Shown: piece by piece, positions 1-12,440 of the stretch
Layout: the number at the start of each line of letters is the position of its first letter
How positions within the stretch are numbered: position 1 is the stretch's first letter
DNA from: Nymphaea colorata
Lineage: Eukaryota > Streptophyta > Magnoliopsida > Nymphaeales > Nymphaeaceae
Direction of reading: 5' to 3'
NCBI RefSeq assembly: GCF_008831285.2
Contig: NC_045150.1
Location: forward strand, 4,478,001-4,542,000
DNA length: 64,000 nt
The notes under the pieces: model-generated
What the model saw: the letters and a program-made list of their open reading frames with translations, nothing else
Database searches by the model: none
What the model was told of the DNA's origin: nothing
Translations under genes and position numbers: made by a program

Positions 1-2124
1 ATCCATTTTGTCTCGACTACTAGAATCAAGCAGAGAGTAGGCAATGCATCCAAAAACTTTCAAATTACTTACGTCAGGTTTTTTATTCCACCATGCTTCA
101 TATGGAGTCATATTGCAGACTGCTTTGGTTGGTGATATGTTGAGAAGATACACAGCTGTAGCTACTGCTTCAGCCCAAAACTCATTTGGAAGATGTTTCT
201 CATTCAACATGCTACGAGTCATCTCTACCACTGTACGGTTGTTTCTTTCAGCTACTCCATTTTGTTGAGGAGTTTTTCTTACTGTCAACTGTCTACGTAT
301 GCCATGTAATTTGCAAAAATTGTCAAAATCATTTGACAAAAATTCTCCCCCTTTATCAGTACGAAATTTTTTTATAGGTCGCCCACATTCTTTTTCTGCA
401 AACACTTTAAATTCCTTGAATTTTTCAAAGGCTTCGGATTTTTCAACAAGAAAAAACACTCAACTCATGCGAGAAAAATCGTCAGTGAATAGTATAAAAT
501 ATCTACTATTATTCAGAGATGGAGTTCTTGTTGGTCCACAAATGTCAGCATGCACTAATTCTAAAGGAGTTTTTGCTCTCCATGCTTTCCCAACTAGAAA
601 TGGAAGACGATGTTGTTTTCCATACACACATGCTTCACAAATATCTTTATTATTGGTAAGACGAGGTAAACCAACAACTAATTTTTTCTGCCCCAATAAC
701 TTCAGTCCATTGTAGTGCAAGTGTCCATATCTTAAGTGCCATAACTTAGACACTTTATTCATGTCTGCTACTAAGGCATATGCATCAAAGTGTGAAAGCT
801 CGATTGGAAACATTTTGTTCTTTGTCATGTGCACTACTATAGGTGGCATGGTAGAGCATTTCTTTTTTATTTCACATACATCATCATGAAATGAAATCAA
901 ATATCCTTTTTGTGCTAACTGTCCAATGCTTAGTAAGTTATATGCTAATCCAAGTATATAATAAACATCATGTACAAACCTTTTAGTACCACCTTTAATT
1001 GATATCTCAATTGTGCCTTTACCATCAATTTGCACCTTTTTGTTGTCTCCAAGTCGAACTTGTTGCTTCACTGATTCATCAATGTCACAAAACAAGCCTC
1101 TCTTTCCTGTCATATGATTATTGCATCCACTATCTAAAAACCATACATGATCAATATTTTCATTTGACTCTGTATGAGTAAAAAATAAGTTACCATCTTC
1201 TGCTTTCTCTTCCACTACATTAACTTGTTGTTTTGCTTTATCCCAACAATACGGTTCAGTATGACCATTTCTTTTGCAAAAAACACAATACCTGTTTTTG
1301 TGGGCATGTTTTTTATTGTTAGTGTCACCTCCTTCTGACTTGTCTCTGACTGCCTCAAATCTTCCTCGTCCACTTCCTCGATAGTTACCTCTACCTTGCC
1401 CGCGATATGTACTCTTTTGTACAGTTGCTCCCTTTCTCTCTTTGCTAAAGTCATCCAACTTGACTTGAGCTTGGAGTGCTTGTTCAACACTTTTCTCAGT
1501 TGACCTGTTCATTCTTTGTTCATGGGCTAAAAAAGAACCCAATAATTCATTAGCAGAGTACGCAGTCAAATCCTTAGACTCTTCTATAGCCATAACCACA
1601 TGATCAAATTTAGGCGGTAAGCTCCTCAATATTTTTTCTACAATTTTCTGGTTGCTAACAACCTCTCCAAAGGTTTTCATCTCATTTATAATTATGAAAG
1701 CTCTTGAAAAAAAATCTTGGACTGATTCATTGTTTTTCATAAACAATGTCTCAAACTCTTTACAGAGGATTTGGAGTTTCACTGTTATTACATTCTTATC
1801 ACCATGATATTCTTGCTTGAGAATAGTCCAAGCTTCATTTGAACTAGTAGCACCAGCAATTCGAGGAAAGATAGTCTCACTTACAACTTGTTGAAGAACA
1901 AGCAAGACTTTTGAATCCTTCTTCCGTTGCTCTCTTGATTCAACTGTCTTTTCTCCTTGTTTTGAGCTCTCTGCACTTTCTATATAACCATTTTCAACTA
2001 AATCCCAAAGATCTTATGACAAAAAGAAGGTCTTCAATTTTATGCTCCAAAAACCATAATTATCACCACTAAATACCGGTATGAGCGATTGAAAAATATT
2101 TGAAGTGGACATGCCATTAGCCAT
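1..2124 (-). mobile_element. Ty1/copia gag-pol, 5' part, broken
   Basis: Copia polyprotein read leftwards and cut by the window edge. The start is an ATG at 2122-2124. In order: a gag domain, a CX2CX4HX4C zinc knuckle (near 1240-1290), an aspartic protease with a DSG active site (near 1120), a GAG-pre-integrase zinc-binding region (H..H..C..C, about 640-760) and the integrase core, which continues to base 1 in the same frame. Two in-frame stops break it: a TAA near 2014 in early gag, and a TGA at 457-459 where copia integrases have Trp in the RMSW motif. Otherwise the frame is well kept, so the copy is fairly young. RT and RNase H lie outside the window. Confidence 0.9.
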
Positions 2125-2235
2125 AATGAACAAAAATTTCTCACAGAAATTTTGTCGAACAAGTTATGTGCAGACTTTACCTTGCATGCCTCTCTTTTGC
2201 ACTTTTACCAACAATCACGACAACACAATCGACCT

Positions 2236-2249
2236 GGCTTTGATACTAC
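2236..2249 (-). other. tRNA-Met primer binding site of copia element (degenerate)
   Basis: On the - strand this reads GTAGTATCAAAGCCA, abutting the LTR end. It differs at two or so positions from TGGTATCAGAGC, the complement of the 3' end of plant initiator tRNA-Met used by most plant copia elements. Position and orientation fit the gag-pol to its left. Confidence 0.6.
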
Positions 2250-2687
2250 TGTTAGCAAAAAGAATGACCTGTCTGCACTTCCTCTTCTTATGCTCCTGTG
2301 AATGACACAACACAACACACTAATCGAACACTTGTTTCTACAAGTGATCACAAAGGCATGACACGTGATAAGAGCACAACACTAAAAATTTGGAGCACAC
2401 TTGAAATGCTTTCTCTCACACATTTAGCCAACCCAAAGGGCCATATATATACATGTAAGAAAAAACTGAAAAATAAATGACATTGACTCTTGGTAACTCC
2501 ACTATGGTCATTATGGACATATTAAAAACAGAAAACTGAAAATATAATGACCTTATTAAAAACAAAAAACTGAAAATTAAAATAGGACACATGTCTTGGA
2601 ACGATGGAACTTTTGGAGAACCCAAAAGTTAAACCGTTCACCTTTTTCATAAAGGCAGCTGCATTAATTTTGCATTAACTTTCATCA
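2250..2687 (-). repeat. 5' LTR of the copia element
   Basis: This ~438-bp stretch lies directly upstream of the copia gag in element sense. It is bounded by TG...CA-type ends (TGTTAGCA on the + strand at 2250, TTTCATCA at 2687). A TATATATA box near 2445-2455 is placed as expected for an LTR promoter reading to the left. The partner 3' LTR is outside the window, so the outer end is approximate and no target-site duplication could be checked. Confidence 0.65.
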
Positions 2688-2689
2688 GC

Positions 2690-5600
2690 TAGATCATGGG
2701 ATCCCGGTGCAAAGCCAACTACCAATGGCTTTCTTCGTGTCCCTATCCCACTTGAACTTGGAGAAGTGTTGATGGAAGAGTTTCCAGCGAAGGAGGTTAG
2801 CATGGGACCAGTTTGGAATGGAATGATGCTTGATCCCATTGTGCAATTTCCAGATCCACCAAATAATCAGGTGAAAGTAAATGCGCCAGCATTTGAGTAG
2901 GGCTTCGTGGGGCATCTGGATCGTCATCCACAATTTGAGAGTGTCCACCAGGTTGTGTTTCGGGAGTCCTTATTTGCCAAAATTCTTGGCCACCAGCTGG
3001 CAAAATTCCTTTTGCAATTGAGCAGTCTAAGAAAAGGGAAATAAAGTCTCTTCCTGATGCCAGCATAGTGGGCACATGGAAGCCATGTGGAATCCAAGTC
3101 TCTTAAGAGACTCATCATTGAGGAGACAGTCCTCGCACCCAAAGTAGAGAGTACAGCATGCACATGGTACCCTTGGCTGATCCAGATCTTCCACCACCAT
3201 GGAGTCTTGAGGCCTTTCCTTCTGACTTGCTCCCAAAGGGTCTAGCGAGAGAACACTTGCGTGCAATTTTGTCAACCTGAAGATTGTTGTCACCACCATC
3301 GGATAGGGGAGGCAGGTGGGCCAGACGTCTATATTTCTGAAGCATCACATCGACCATATCTGTATTTCCCTAACACATACGGGTGATGGACCAGCTGAGC
3401 GGGGATTGAATAATGACAATGTCTTCACTGGAGACGTCCTTGAGCAGGGGCTGCCTGCACCAATGGTCAGTCCAGAATCGGGCAGTTTTCCCATTCTTAA
3501 CGCACCAACTAATGTCATCCTTAAGTTTCATCCATGTTGAGAAGATCACTTTCAAGCAAGAGGAGGCGTTCTTATTAGATTTCATTGGCCAGACTTTTAG
3601 ATACCATGTATTTTCTTTGAATAATATCAGCCCAAAATGATTGTGATAGGAAAGTTTTCCATGCTAGAAAAGTGAGACACACTACGTTGGAGTCCTGCAA
3701 TTTGTGAATGCCCATGCCACCTTCATCCTTCATAAGGCAAAGATTATCCCATTTGACGAGGTGCATATGTCTTGAATCCTTTGTCTCACTCCATAGGAAG
3801 CGAAAACTCAGCTGCTCAAGTCTCTTGATAGTGCTGTGGGGAAGCTTCAAAGTCATAAGCCAATAAAAAGGGATGGATGACAAGACAAACTTCACCAAGC
3901 ATAATCAGCCAGAGAAGGAAAGCAGGCGATGTTTCCACCCAGCTAGTTTTCTCTCAACTTTGAGAATCAAAGGGAGATAGTAGGCGTCAAGAACATCACC
4001 ATTTAGCAAGGGAGAAACCCATTGATCACTAGAGCTACCCAAAGCTCTGAGAAACCCAATTGGAAATAGGTCCAGTCGACCCTGCCATAAGCTTTACTTA
4101 GGCCGGCTTTTAGGCAGATGGACTTCTCTTTTTTTGGAGGCCATGAACCAATAGAAAACTTTCCTGGATGCTCCTTCCCGAGAGGAACGCAAGGCTGGTT
4201 TGGGCTGGTAAGCTTGCACAGGATAGGGCACATCATTCGAACCATCATGTGCTATTCCAGAGTGATATTTATTGTGCTATTCCAGAGTGATATGGGCCTA
4301 AATTTGTGGATATGCACCTTATGGAGCTCCTTTGGGATAAGCACTAGGTGTGTGTGGTTCACTTTCTGAACCAATATACTTGACATAAAGAAGTTTTGGA
4401 TGGCATTGAAAAGTTGTGGCTTGACTATCTCCCAAGAAGCCCAAAAGAACTTGTTGGGAACTAATGGCCCTATAGCAATGTCTACAGGCAAATTACTAGA
4501 GCTGTCGAGGAGATTATCAAAGAAGATGGTGCATCCCTCAAGGCTTTGAGCGCCATCCTCTCTTCACCTTCCATCCACTTCAATGGTAGTGATTCTGTTT
4601 TTTCATCTTTTGTTATTAAAAATACAATGGAAAAAGTTGGAATTGGAATCATCAGATTGCAACCATTTGATACACGACTTCTGTTGCTAGTAGTGCTCTT
4701 CCAAGAGGAGAAAGCGGTTGAGTTTTGCTCGGTACGCATAGTCATTGGCAAGGGCTTGAAGGTCCCCTTCTTCAGCTGCGAATTCGAGAACGTCGAGATG
4801 ACTACACATTTGCATTGTTCTGCTGAGAAAGAGAGCTGAATCTGTATGTTGTACGACCACGCAGGAAACGCTTAACTGAGTTCAACTTCTCCAAAACTTG
4901 AATCATGGGGCAACTGAAGTAAGGTTTGGACCAGGTGACTTTAATTAGTTCAAGGCATCAGTTATCATGGACCTAACAACACTAGAAGTGGAAAATGTAA
5001 GACAGGGGCCCAATGGGAGGCTGGAGGAGAACTGAAAATGGTGTAGGCAGTAACCGAATGTGGACTTTGGGTGCAAAGTCAAGCTCACAGTCTGTTGGAA
5101 GTCATCATTCCATGCCCTGTTGAGAAAGCATCGGTCAATGTGGCTCATGTGGCTCATGGCATTGGCCTCACCCAGTCGATTGTCAATGAAGCCATTGTCC
5201 TGGATGAATCTAGCAAAGGGGAGACAGGCTGCAGTAGCTGGTGCCCTCCCTCTTTTCTCCTCGCCATTGAGGACTGAGTTGAAATCACCAACGCATACGT
5301 AGAGAATGTTTTTCTGACATAGCATGAGGTTGAAGACTAGGAAAGCCAACTTCCGACCGCAAAAGTCAGGATCAAGATACGTTCCAGTGACACCAAAGAA
5401 GTTGTTCATTGGACTCAAAGCAAACTGGCAATCAATCCAACATAGTTGCACGTGTGCCTCTACAAAGCTGACGAAGGTGGGTTTCCACATTACTAACATG
5501 CAGGCCGATAACCCTTCGACTGGTTGGACACCATGCAAAACCCAAAAAACTTTAGACAAAACTTGCGAAGCATATTTGCATTAAGTATGTTATCGACTAA

Positions 5601-5760
5601 CACAACCACTTCCAACTTCAAATCTTGGAGGATCAGATGAAGGTCATGCCCCGAGGTCTTGCTTGCTAGTCCATGCACATTCCAGCTAAGAATACACATA
5701 CACAAACTTCCAAACAAGGAAAGAGTGGAACTAACGAAAGGGGTAGCCAAAATGCCCTAG
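2690..5760 (-). pseudogene. LINE (non-LTR retrotransposon), degenerate
   Basis: Broken L1-type plant LINE read leftwards in several frames. An apurinic endonuclease comes first (about 5750-4950), with an ILSWN-type start, a GDFN motif and an S-x-IDR motif. Next is the reverse transcriptase: fingers with an FRPISL-like motif (about 4330-4300) and a motif A relic, LSKAYGRVDW (about 4100-4080, Gly where Asp is usual). The thumb region follows (3900-3575). A C-terminal zf-RVT domain (CPLCW near 3090) ends the element. The palm segment with the catalytic YADD/FADD box is missing at about 3970-4003, so the copy cannot be active. The 3' end meets the copia LTR at 2687 with no visible poly(A), so the tail was lost or displaced. 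Confidence 0.85.
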
Positions 5761-6284
5761 GCTAGTTCCTGCATAGGAGAATGTTCTCGTTCTCTGGATC
5801 ATTGAGGGCACATTTGATGCATGAGAAATACAATGTTTAGATAGAAAAAAAAAAATCAAATTTAAAAAAAAAATCCCTCCCATCAAACAAGGGAAGGAAA
5901 AAGTGTCTGCTGAAGGATTTTGCAGAAACTTTTTTATGGAAATTTTTTTCCACCGTCGCTATGGAAAAAAATTTTTGGAAATATTTATTTTTGCCCGTTA
6001 GGGCTTCTCCTTGCATCCAGCCTGATTGGGGTTCCCTCCTCTTCCTCTTCTCATCTTCATCCTCCGCCGCTGCCTCACCTTGTTGCTTCGTCCCGTTACT
6101 CCTCCTTGCGTCTTTCTCATTCTGCTGAAACGAGTCTTGCTCCAAACCCTCGCTCGAAACCCGTTATGGTAGTCGTTCTTGGTTTCTTCTTCTCAGCCAC
6201 AGCAACATACTCATGTCCTCACCACAACAGCGTAGATAGCTTTCTCTCTCAAGAGTAGCACCCGATAGTCGATAGCGAGGTCCC
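5761..6284. other. Unassigned interval between LINE and copia LTR
   Basis: No gene recognised. It contains A-rich runs (5845-5875) and a CT/GC-rich block (6000-6180) whose short open frames look like low-complexity translation. It could be the LINE 5' untranslated region or a fragment of an older insertion. Confidence 0.4.
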
Positions 6285-6604
6285 TGTTAGATATCAAAAT
6301 GAAGAAATAATTAAAATGACATAAATTTTTAAAGTGGTTCAATCAATAAGCCTAAGTCTACTGCTCTATCATTTCTGACTTTCATTTCTTTGGTAGGAGG
6401 TTCCTTTATATAGAAGAGAAACATAAGGGGTCTCTAATTTCCAAGAGACATGATTTTTGGTCTTTCAAGAGGCACGACTTTTCATCTCTCAAGAGACAGA
6501 ACTTTTCATCTTCCAACAGACATGACTTTTCATTCCTCAAGAGACATAACTTTTCATCTCCCAAGTAATTCACTTTGAGAGTCTTCTTGGTATTTCTGTT
6601 AACA
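6285..6604 (-). repeat. 3' LTR of second copia fragment
   Basis: A 320-bp LTR with perfect 5-bp terminal inverted repeats (TGTTA at 6285, TAACA at 6600-6604). It sits directly after a purine-rich polypurine tract (on the - strand GCGGGGGGA, 6605-6613) and the RNase H end of the element. A TATA box (ATATAAAG on the - strand) lies near 6410-6418. Its partner 5' LTR was not found nearby. Confidence 0.8.
6441..6560 (-). repeat. 24-bp tandem repeat, 5 units, inside copia LTR
   Basis: Five degenerate 24-bp units of the form GATGAAAAGTCATGTCTCTT lie in tandem just upstream of the LTR TATA box. They are in register, so the - strand translation shows an 8-residue repeat of the form DEKSCLLE. This is where an LTR enhancer would sit, but no factor is identified. 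Confidence 0.75.
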
Positions 6605-7710
6605 TCCCCCCGCAAACTCAATGATCCAAAAATGAAATTAAGTTTGTTAATTATTTGATAATGGTGCTGCTTAATAAGTGGCTTAGTTAAAATATCAGCA
6701 ACTTGATCTTTCGAAGAGATGTATTAAATTTTCAAATCTCCTTTAGCCAGTTGTTCTCGAACAAAATGAAGGTCAATCTCTATGTGTTTGTTGCGGCTAT
6801 GATACACAGGATGAGCTGTAAGATAGGTTGTGCCGATGTTGTCGCACCATAAGATGACAGGTTGTGATTGAACAACACAAAGTTCTTTTAATAAGAATTA
6901 TAACCACATGATTTCAGTAGTAGTATTGGCAATAGATCGATACTCAGCCTTAGTGCTAGAACAAGAGACAACTGGCTGCTTTTTAGCACTCTATGAAACT
7001 AGATTGGATCCAATAAAATGCTTTTCCACCTGTAGACCGTCTATCATCAAGACCACTTGCTCAATATACATCACTGTAAGCATTAGTATTAAGAACTGAA
7101 CTAGGTCTAAGAACAATACCATAATCAATAGTGTGTTTCAAATATCTTATGATTCTCTTTACAGCATTCCAATGAGCATCAGTAGGATGATGCATGTATT
7201 GACAAACTTTGTTGCCAACATAAGAGATGCTTAGGTGAGTCATAGTAGAGTATTTAAGAGCTCCAGTAATGCTGTGATAAAGAGTTGAATAATAAAATTT
7301 TAATCTACTTTGAGCAGATAAAGCAGGAGAGCATGCCATGGGAGTTGAAACTCCCTTAGTTCCAAGTATATTTGTTTTTTTGAGAAGCTCAAATATATAT
7401 TTCCTTTGAAACAATATTATCTTCTTGTCAATTCTTGTTTGCTTTTATGCAAAAAAAAAAATGAAGTTCACCTAGATCTTTAATGGTAAACTCACTTTTG
7501 AATTGACAAATAATTTTTAAGATTATATTCTGGTGAGCTTCCTGTTATGATCTTGTCATCCACGTATACCAAAACATATATAAGTATTGCTCTTTTTCTC
7601 AAAATAAAAAGAGATGAATCTATTTGAGCCCCTTTAAAACCAAGATTTTGGAGGAATAAACTAAGACTGGCAAACCATACTCTAAGAGCTTGTTTTAAAC
7701 TACATTTTCA
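6605..7710 (-). pseudogene. Ty1/copia RT-RNase H fragment
   Basis: The 3' end of a copia pol gene, read leftwards. The RT C-terminal half includes a YVDD catalytic motif (near 7570). The conserved region between RT and RNase H follows (7061-7414; GVSTPM, APTEAHW-like and RYLK motifs), then RNase H with an AYSD motif, a CDN motif and an [12 protein letters not shown] end near 6670. Stops and frameshifts occur, for example a TAA near 6725. The RT N-terminal half, integrase, protease, gag and 5' LTR are absent, and the fragment stops abruptly at about 7710. Confidence 0.88.
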
Positions 7711-8572
7711 TTTTATCGGCATTCTCTCTCTCTCTTTCTCTCTCTTGTTTGGGTAGGGTCTGTGTATCCCTTGGTTATTTGTTGATCCACCAACCAACGT
7801 TATCTCTCCCACTCCTTATATCTTCTTCTACCTAACATGCATGCAGGTGAAGGCCAGGTCACGTAGGTAACCACAGGAACTAATGCATCAAATTAACTAC
7901 GGTGTCATGTTGCTAGCTAGGCTTAGGTATCAAGCTGGCCTAGCTACCAACATATGTACAACAAACATTTTCATTATCTGATATTTATAGTGTATGAGAT
8001 AGTGTGAGATAATGACATGAGGTATATAGAGTATGAGATATTGTCACAATGGTATAAAGTAATAACAAAATTAAGAGATAATGACAAAGATATAAAATAA
8101 TAAGTGTGAGATAATGACAAGAGTCCGAAACAAGAGTACCAGATAATACATGAGCATGTCAATGAAAACAAAGACACTTTTTACCGTTTATAAATGTATA
8201 CTTGTTATATGGACTGACACAGTCATTCAACCTAAGCTTTATTGAATCTCAAAACCTTTTTTCTTTTTTTTCATACATTTTTTTTTCTATTAACGAGGAG
8301 CATTTTTCTTCGTGAGTCTCGTGCCTATGTTGGCATATGAAAATTTAGTACACTGCAGCCCGCTATGGGTTATGAACGTGACGGGTCACACGTTCACCTG
8401 AATTAAAAAGAAAATGGTTTGTTAAGCATGGCATGCATGATGATCAAGATGCCATGAAAGAAGAAGCGCACGCACTTGACAGTTGACAACACTCTTGCAT
8501 GGTGTCGGTCAAGAAAGAAGAGATCGATGGTACGGAAAGCCGAGAATTTTAGGCCGATATAAAATATCCGGT
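7711..8572. other. Non-coding; CT tract and GAGATAATGA-rich stretch
   Basis: No gene seen. There is a (CT)n run at about 7722-7746. At 7976-8130 an AT-rich stretch repeats GAGATAATGAC-like words irregularly, resembling the array at 15864-16103. Poly(T) and poly(A) runs surround 8255-8290. Confidence 0.6.
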
Positions 8573-9168
8573 CTGCCCTTTAAAGAGCAAGGAAATAATG
8601 TTGGGTATGCAAGTAAGATCAGTAAAGAAGAAGGGTATAAAATATTATCAAATGGTGAATTAAGTGAAAATAAAAAAAAATAACTTATAATAGAAAATAA
8701 AAATAACTTTGATAGAGTGAAACGGTGGAACAAGGCAGAAATCCGCCCTTTCATAAGCCCATTTATTATATATTTCGAGGAATTATCCATTTTCACCTTA
8801 TATATCTGCTCATATATAATTTTTGAAAAAAATTAAGGCCAATTTTCATACTTCCTTCAATTAAAGCTTTATTCTTCATAAAGGCTTCAATCATTCCATG
8901 AAATAAATTGCCATTAACCAGCAAAAATTGAAACAACGTTAAACTAAAAAAAACTCCAAATATGGTTTCGTAATAGAGAGTAATTTCAAAAAAAAAAAAA
9001 AGAAGAAGCAGCTATTTTTGTCGTTTTCAGGTCGGAAGTTCTCTAAAAAACAAGAAAACGACTAATTCAGTGATAGAAGGTGATCTTGAGAAGAAAAACC
9101 AACTAATGTTCTTCATTTTCAAAAGGATTTCACTTCCGCCACTTGAAAATCTTGACCTTCACAGGAAA
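8573..9168 (+). repeat. Dispersed repeat A, copy 1
   Basis: This ~600-bp segment recurs in direct orientation at 12945-13465 with small indels, running from an AAGGAAATAA-like start to a CTTGACCTT-like end. No coding frame is shared, so it is a non-coding, non-autonomous element or part of a segmental duplication. Confidence 0.8.
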
Positions 9169-9483
9169 ACCAACTAATGCTCTCAAAGCTCATCGTGATG
9201 CAAAACGAAGCAAGCCGTGATTAGATGGAAATTTGGACGGCTAAAGGATTTCACCTCTTGAATAGTGACTCTTGTTTTGGAGGGTCACCTAGTTATTTAT
9301 CTGGTGGTTAAGAGAAAGGTGATATACATTTTCATCATGATTTAATATTTCGTTCTCTTATGGGAGACTGGTGACTTTGGATAGAAAGAGTCATTGTCCA
9401 CTATATATATATATTTTAGATCGTTCAGTGATCCCCTCTTATTAAGCCTGCCCGATGCACACATCATGAGATGTGGTGTAAGA

Positions 9484-9487
<4 letters not shown>

Positions 9488-9559
<72 letters not shown>
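9488..9559. repeat. Compound microsatellite (TA)n(GA)n
   Basis: About 21 TA units (9488-9530) followed by about 14 GA units. The same TA-then-GA order recurs at 47000 and 50400. It lies in the ~970 bp present in copy 1 of the A/B repeats but absent from copy 2. Confidence 0.95.
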
Positions 9560-9560
<1 letters not shown>

Positions 9561-10140
9561 CACAATATAAAATTATATGGACTAACTTACTATAAGCCAT
9601 TAATCGTACAAATTATTCGGAACTATGTCACTAATCGAGTTAGTTAATGGTTCAAAAAAGCCTCAGGCGTAAAATTATTTCTTCTATGCCACCAAACAAA
9701 TAAATGAGAAAAAAAATATCATTGGGGAAAAGCAAAGGCCAATAGTTTTAAGTTATGGATTATAATCTATTGCTATTGCTAAAAAAGAGAGGGCTAAGCC
9801 TCTCCCCTCCCTCCTCCTTTCTAATGCCTCAAAGTCCAGGACTGTTTTAGGGTTTGGAGACAAAATAATGCATATTCAACTCGATACAATGCGCTACCTC
9901 CATATAATACAAGAAAGTAGCGCTCACAAGAATTCAATTGATTCCACCGGTAGGCAATGATTGATGATTTACAAATAGCCTATGTATACATAAACACTGC
10001 TTTAAACACTATGAAAAAAAGCTCAATCTTGTGTTTGAGTGGTCCAAACGTGTCCCTACATCCTCAACAAGCATGAACGGGACGTGAAAGTAATTTTAGG
10101 CTAAGGGGAGTCTCTACAAGATGCCGGATTCTTCAATCGC
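9560..10140. other. Non-coding interval between repeats A and B (copy 1)
   Basis: No gene seen. This sequence lies between repeats A and B only in the 8.6-10.3 kb copy. In the 12.9-13.6 kb copy A and B are about 20 bp apart, so this is either an insertion in copy 1 or a deletion in copy 2. Confidence 0.5.
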
Positions 10141-10300
10141 CGATGATAAACACAAAATAAGCCTGAAAATAGATAATTCATTGAAAAAAAAAACATTTTC
10201 TTTTGTATAATGTCTTCGTTTTCCTTTGGTAAGTGGTACGTGATAAGGAGGAAAAGTCCTCTAACCATGCATCCTTTAATTAATCTGTCAGTTAGTCTTC
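10141..10300 (+). repeat. Dispersed repeat B, copy 1
   Basis: About 160 bp repeated in direct orientation at 13486-13636. It includes a shared GGTACGTGATAAGG-type core and the stretch AACCATGCATCCTTTAATTA. The order A-B is kept in both copies. Confidence 0.8.
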
Positions 10301-10412
10301 TTTTTTTTTTTTTAGTGACCCATTTGCATATTTCGGAGGGGGTACACCACCGACCCTCTTGGCTCACCCAGTCATGGTCAATTGGGGCAGATTCATTAGC
10401 GGTGGCCCCCTA

Positions 10413-11380
10413 CTAGGACTGGGCATCAGGTTGGGCTGGCCCGAAAAAATTGACAAAAGTTAAGCCCGGTAACATTATCGGGTCAGCCCAAGACCCAGCC
10501 CGTTTATAACTGGGCCGGGCCGGGCCGATGAAGTTTCAGGCCTGGGGCTTGAGATTATGCCCGAGGCCTGGCCCGGCCTGATTATCCACCCAGGCTTGGC
10601 CTCCTGCAAGGTCTCGCTCCACCCTTTCAAGCTTTCCGTCCTTTTTCAGTTGTTCTTTCTTCCCCTGCTTTTCATGGTCTTTTGGAAGGAAAAACTCCAT
10701 TTCTTGTTGGTCATACATTCCCTCTTCAAGAAGTGAGACTCACTACCATTCTGCTGTAGTTTGACAGAAATGGAAGAGAAGGAAGAGAGACAGACCTCTC
10801 TCTCTCTCCCCCACTGTGTTGCTTTTTTCTTTTTCCATTTTCTTGTTGCTAGCATGTTGGGAGATAGAGGAGAAAGTCAGATGAAGCACTCGTAATCAGC
10901 CGTCCCCCGTGAGAGCTTAAGAATCGAAACATGTGGCGGCCCAATACCAGGTGAGTGAGAGAAAGAGGGAGGGAAAGAACAAGGCGATGGTGGTGATGGC
11001 GCAGCAATGACGACAGTCGCGGAGTCGTGGGCGATGGCTGACCGGGAGGATTGGAGGAGGCGTTCAATGACGGGTCGATGATTCGATGAAGCGCTCACTC
11101 TTGCACAGCCGAATGGCCGTCGGCGAGGTCATGGCATCGGCTACAGGGGAGAAGAATAAAAGGAAAATATGAAAAACATTCAAACGAAGTGGAAATCGGA
11201 AACCCTAACATAAGTAAAGGAGAAAAAAATTTGTTTTTTTTTTTTAAGTTACGGGCCTATCGGGCAGTCGACGAACACTGGATCAAGCCCGAGCCCAACA
11301 AAATCAAGGCCATTAAGAGATTTTTCAGGGACCGGGCCCAGCCCGAGTACCGGGTATCCGGCGGCGCCGTCAATTAAGGC
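10413..11380. other. Non-coding block with GGGCC/CCCGG-rich ends
   Basis: Both edges (10413-10610 and 11255-11370) are rich in GGGC, GGCCCG and CCCGAG words; the middle (10610-11170) is plain. Such word-rich edges are common in plant non-autonomous hAT-type elements. I could not define terminal inverted repeats or a target duplication, so the assignment is a guess. Similar GGCCC-rich patches occur at 12880-12950, 18330-18480 and 19340-19620. Confidence 0.35.
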
Positions 11381-11387
11381 AGATTAA

Positions 11388-11900
11388 TGGGGGAGCAGTT
11401 GGTGGCAGATTAAAAGGGCACTTAGAGGCACAAAAACACGTCCTGTACTATAAAAGATAATTAATTAAATAAGAGTTTGTGATGATATTAGAATTTGCCA
11501 CACTTTTTTAACAAACCTTATGATATTTTCACACAATAAAATGAGCTGCCTTAAATTTATTAGTTTTTCCCGTTGCCACACTTTTTTAACTTTTCACGAA
11601 TACCAAGTTCGTGCCTCCAGCAGAGATGGACCGGACTTCTCGGGTTTAATAAACGAAAATTAGCATCTGATTCCATTTGCCTTTGATTTGTATTATGTAT
11701 CTGAGGAAAAATCGAATCTAGCCGAACGATAACACATGCAAAAGTTGCGTATTTGAGATATTATTACATCTGCATGTCGCCCTATAAAATAATATGCGTG
11801 CTATTATTTTCTGCCGAAAACATGAATGTGGAAAAGTTAGTAGCTTTGCTTGACAGTTCTATGCAGTTATAGTCGGCAAGAAAATTAAAAGCACCATGCT
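11388..11900 (+). repeat. Dispersed repeat C, copy 1
   Basis: It is matched in direct orientation at 15012-15460, and a ~180-bp core (11560-11745) is also found at 12245-12430. The shared core includes GAGATGGACCGGACTT and CCATTTGCCTTTG. No coding potential was seen. Confidence 0.8.
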
Positions 11901-12039
11901 ACCTCTATTCTAATGCTAAGTATTTACGACATAGGGTCTGCTTTTGACATGTCAGAGTGCACGCCCACGTTGTGTTTCAATTCAGAGTGCCGTTGTATTA
12001 ATGGCCTGATGATTCTCGGGCTTGTTTTTTTGTACTTGG

Positions 12040-12250
12040 ATCAAAAATTTGGGTTGGATCTAGGTTATGGTTTGTGGATTGAATTTGTATATATATATAT
12101 CTTTGTTTTGGATTGAGATCTGGATTTTGACTCTAGTTTTGGATCTTGGATCAGGTTTTTGGATATAGGCTATATTTTTGATCTAATGCTCAGTTTTCGA
12201 TCTGAATTTGGCACAATTTTCGATCTAAAGCTGAGATTGGATCCAGATCC
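12040..12250 (+). repeat. Degenerate GATCT/TTTTGGAT low-complexity array
   Basis: About 210 bp in which GATCT, GGATC and TTTTGGAT words recur every 15-25 bases in no fixed period. It abuts repeat C copy 2. Looks like a decayed short tandem array. Confidence 0.55.
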
Positions 12251-12440
12251 CGATGCCACACTTTTTGGCTTTTAACGAATATCAAGTTCATGCCTCAAGC
12301 AGAGATGGACCGGACTTGTCGGGTTTAGTGAACGAAAATTAGCATTTGATTCCATTTGCCTTTGTTTTGTATTATGTATCTGAGGAAAAATCGAATCTAA
12401 CCGAACAATAATGCATGCACAAGTCGCGTGCGAATGAACG
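12245..12440 (+). repeat. Dispersed repeat C, partial copy 2
   Basis: Only the ~180-bp core of repeat C is present. It matches 11560-11745 and 15180-15350, with substitutions scattered evenly. Confidence 0.75.
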
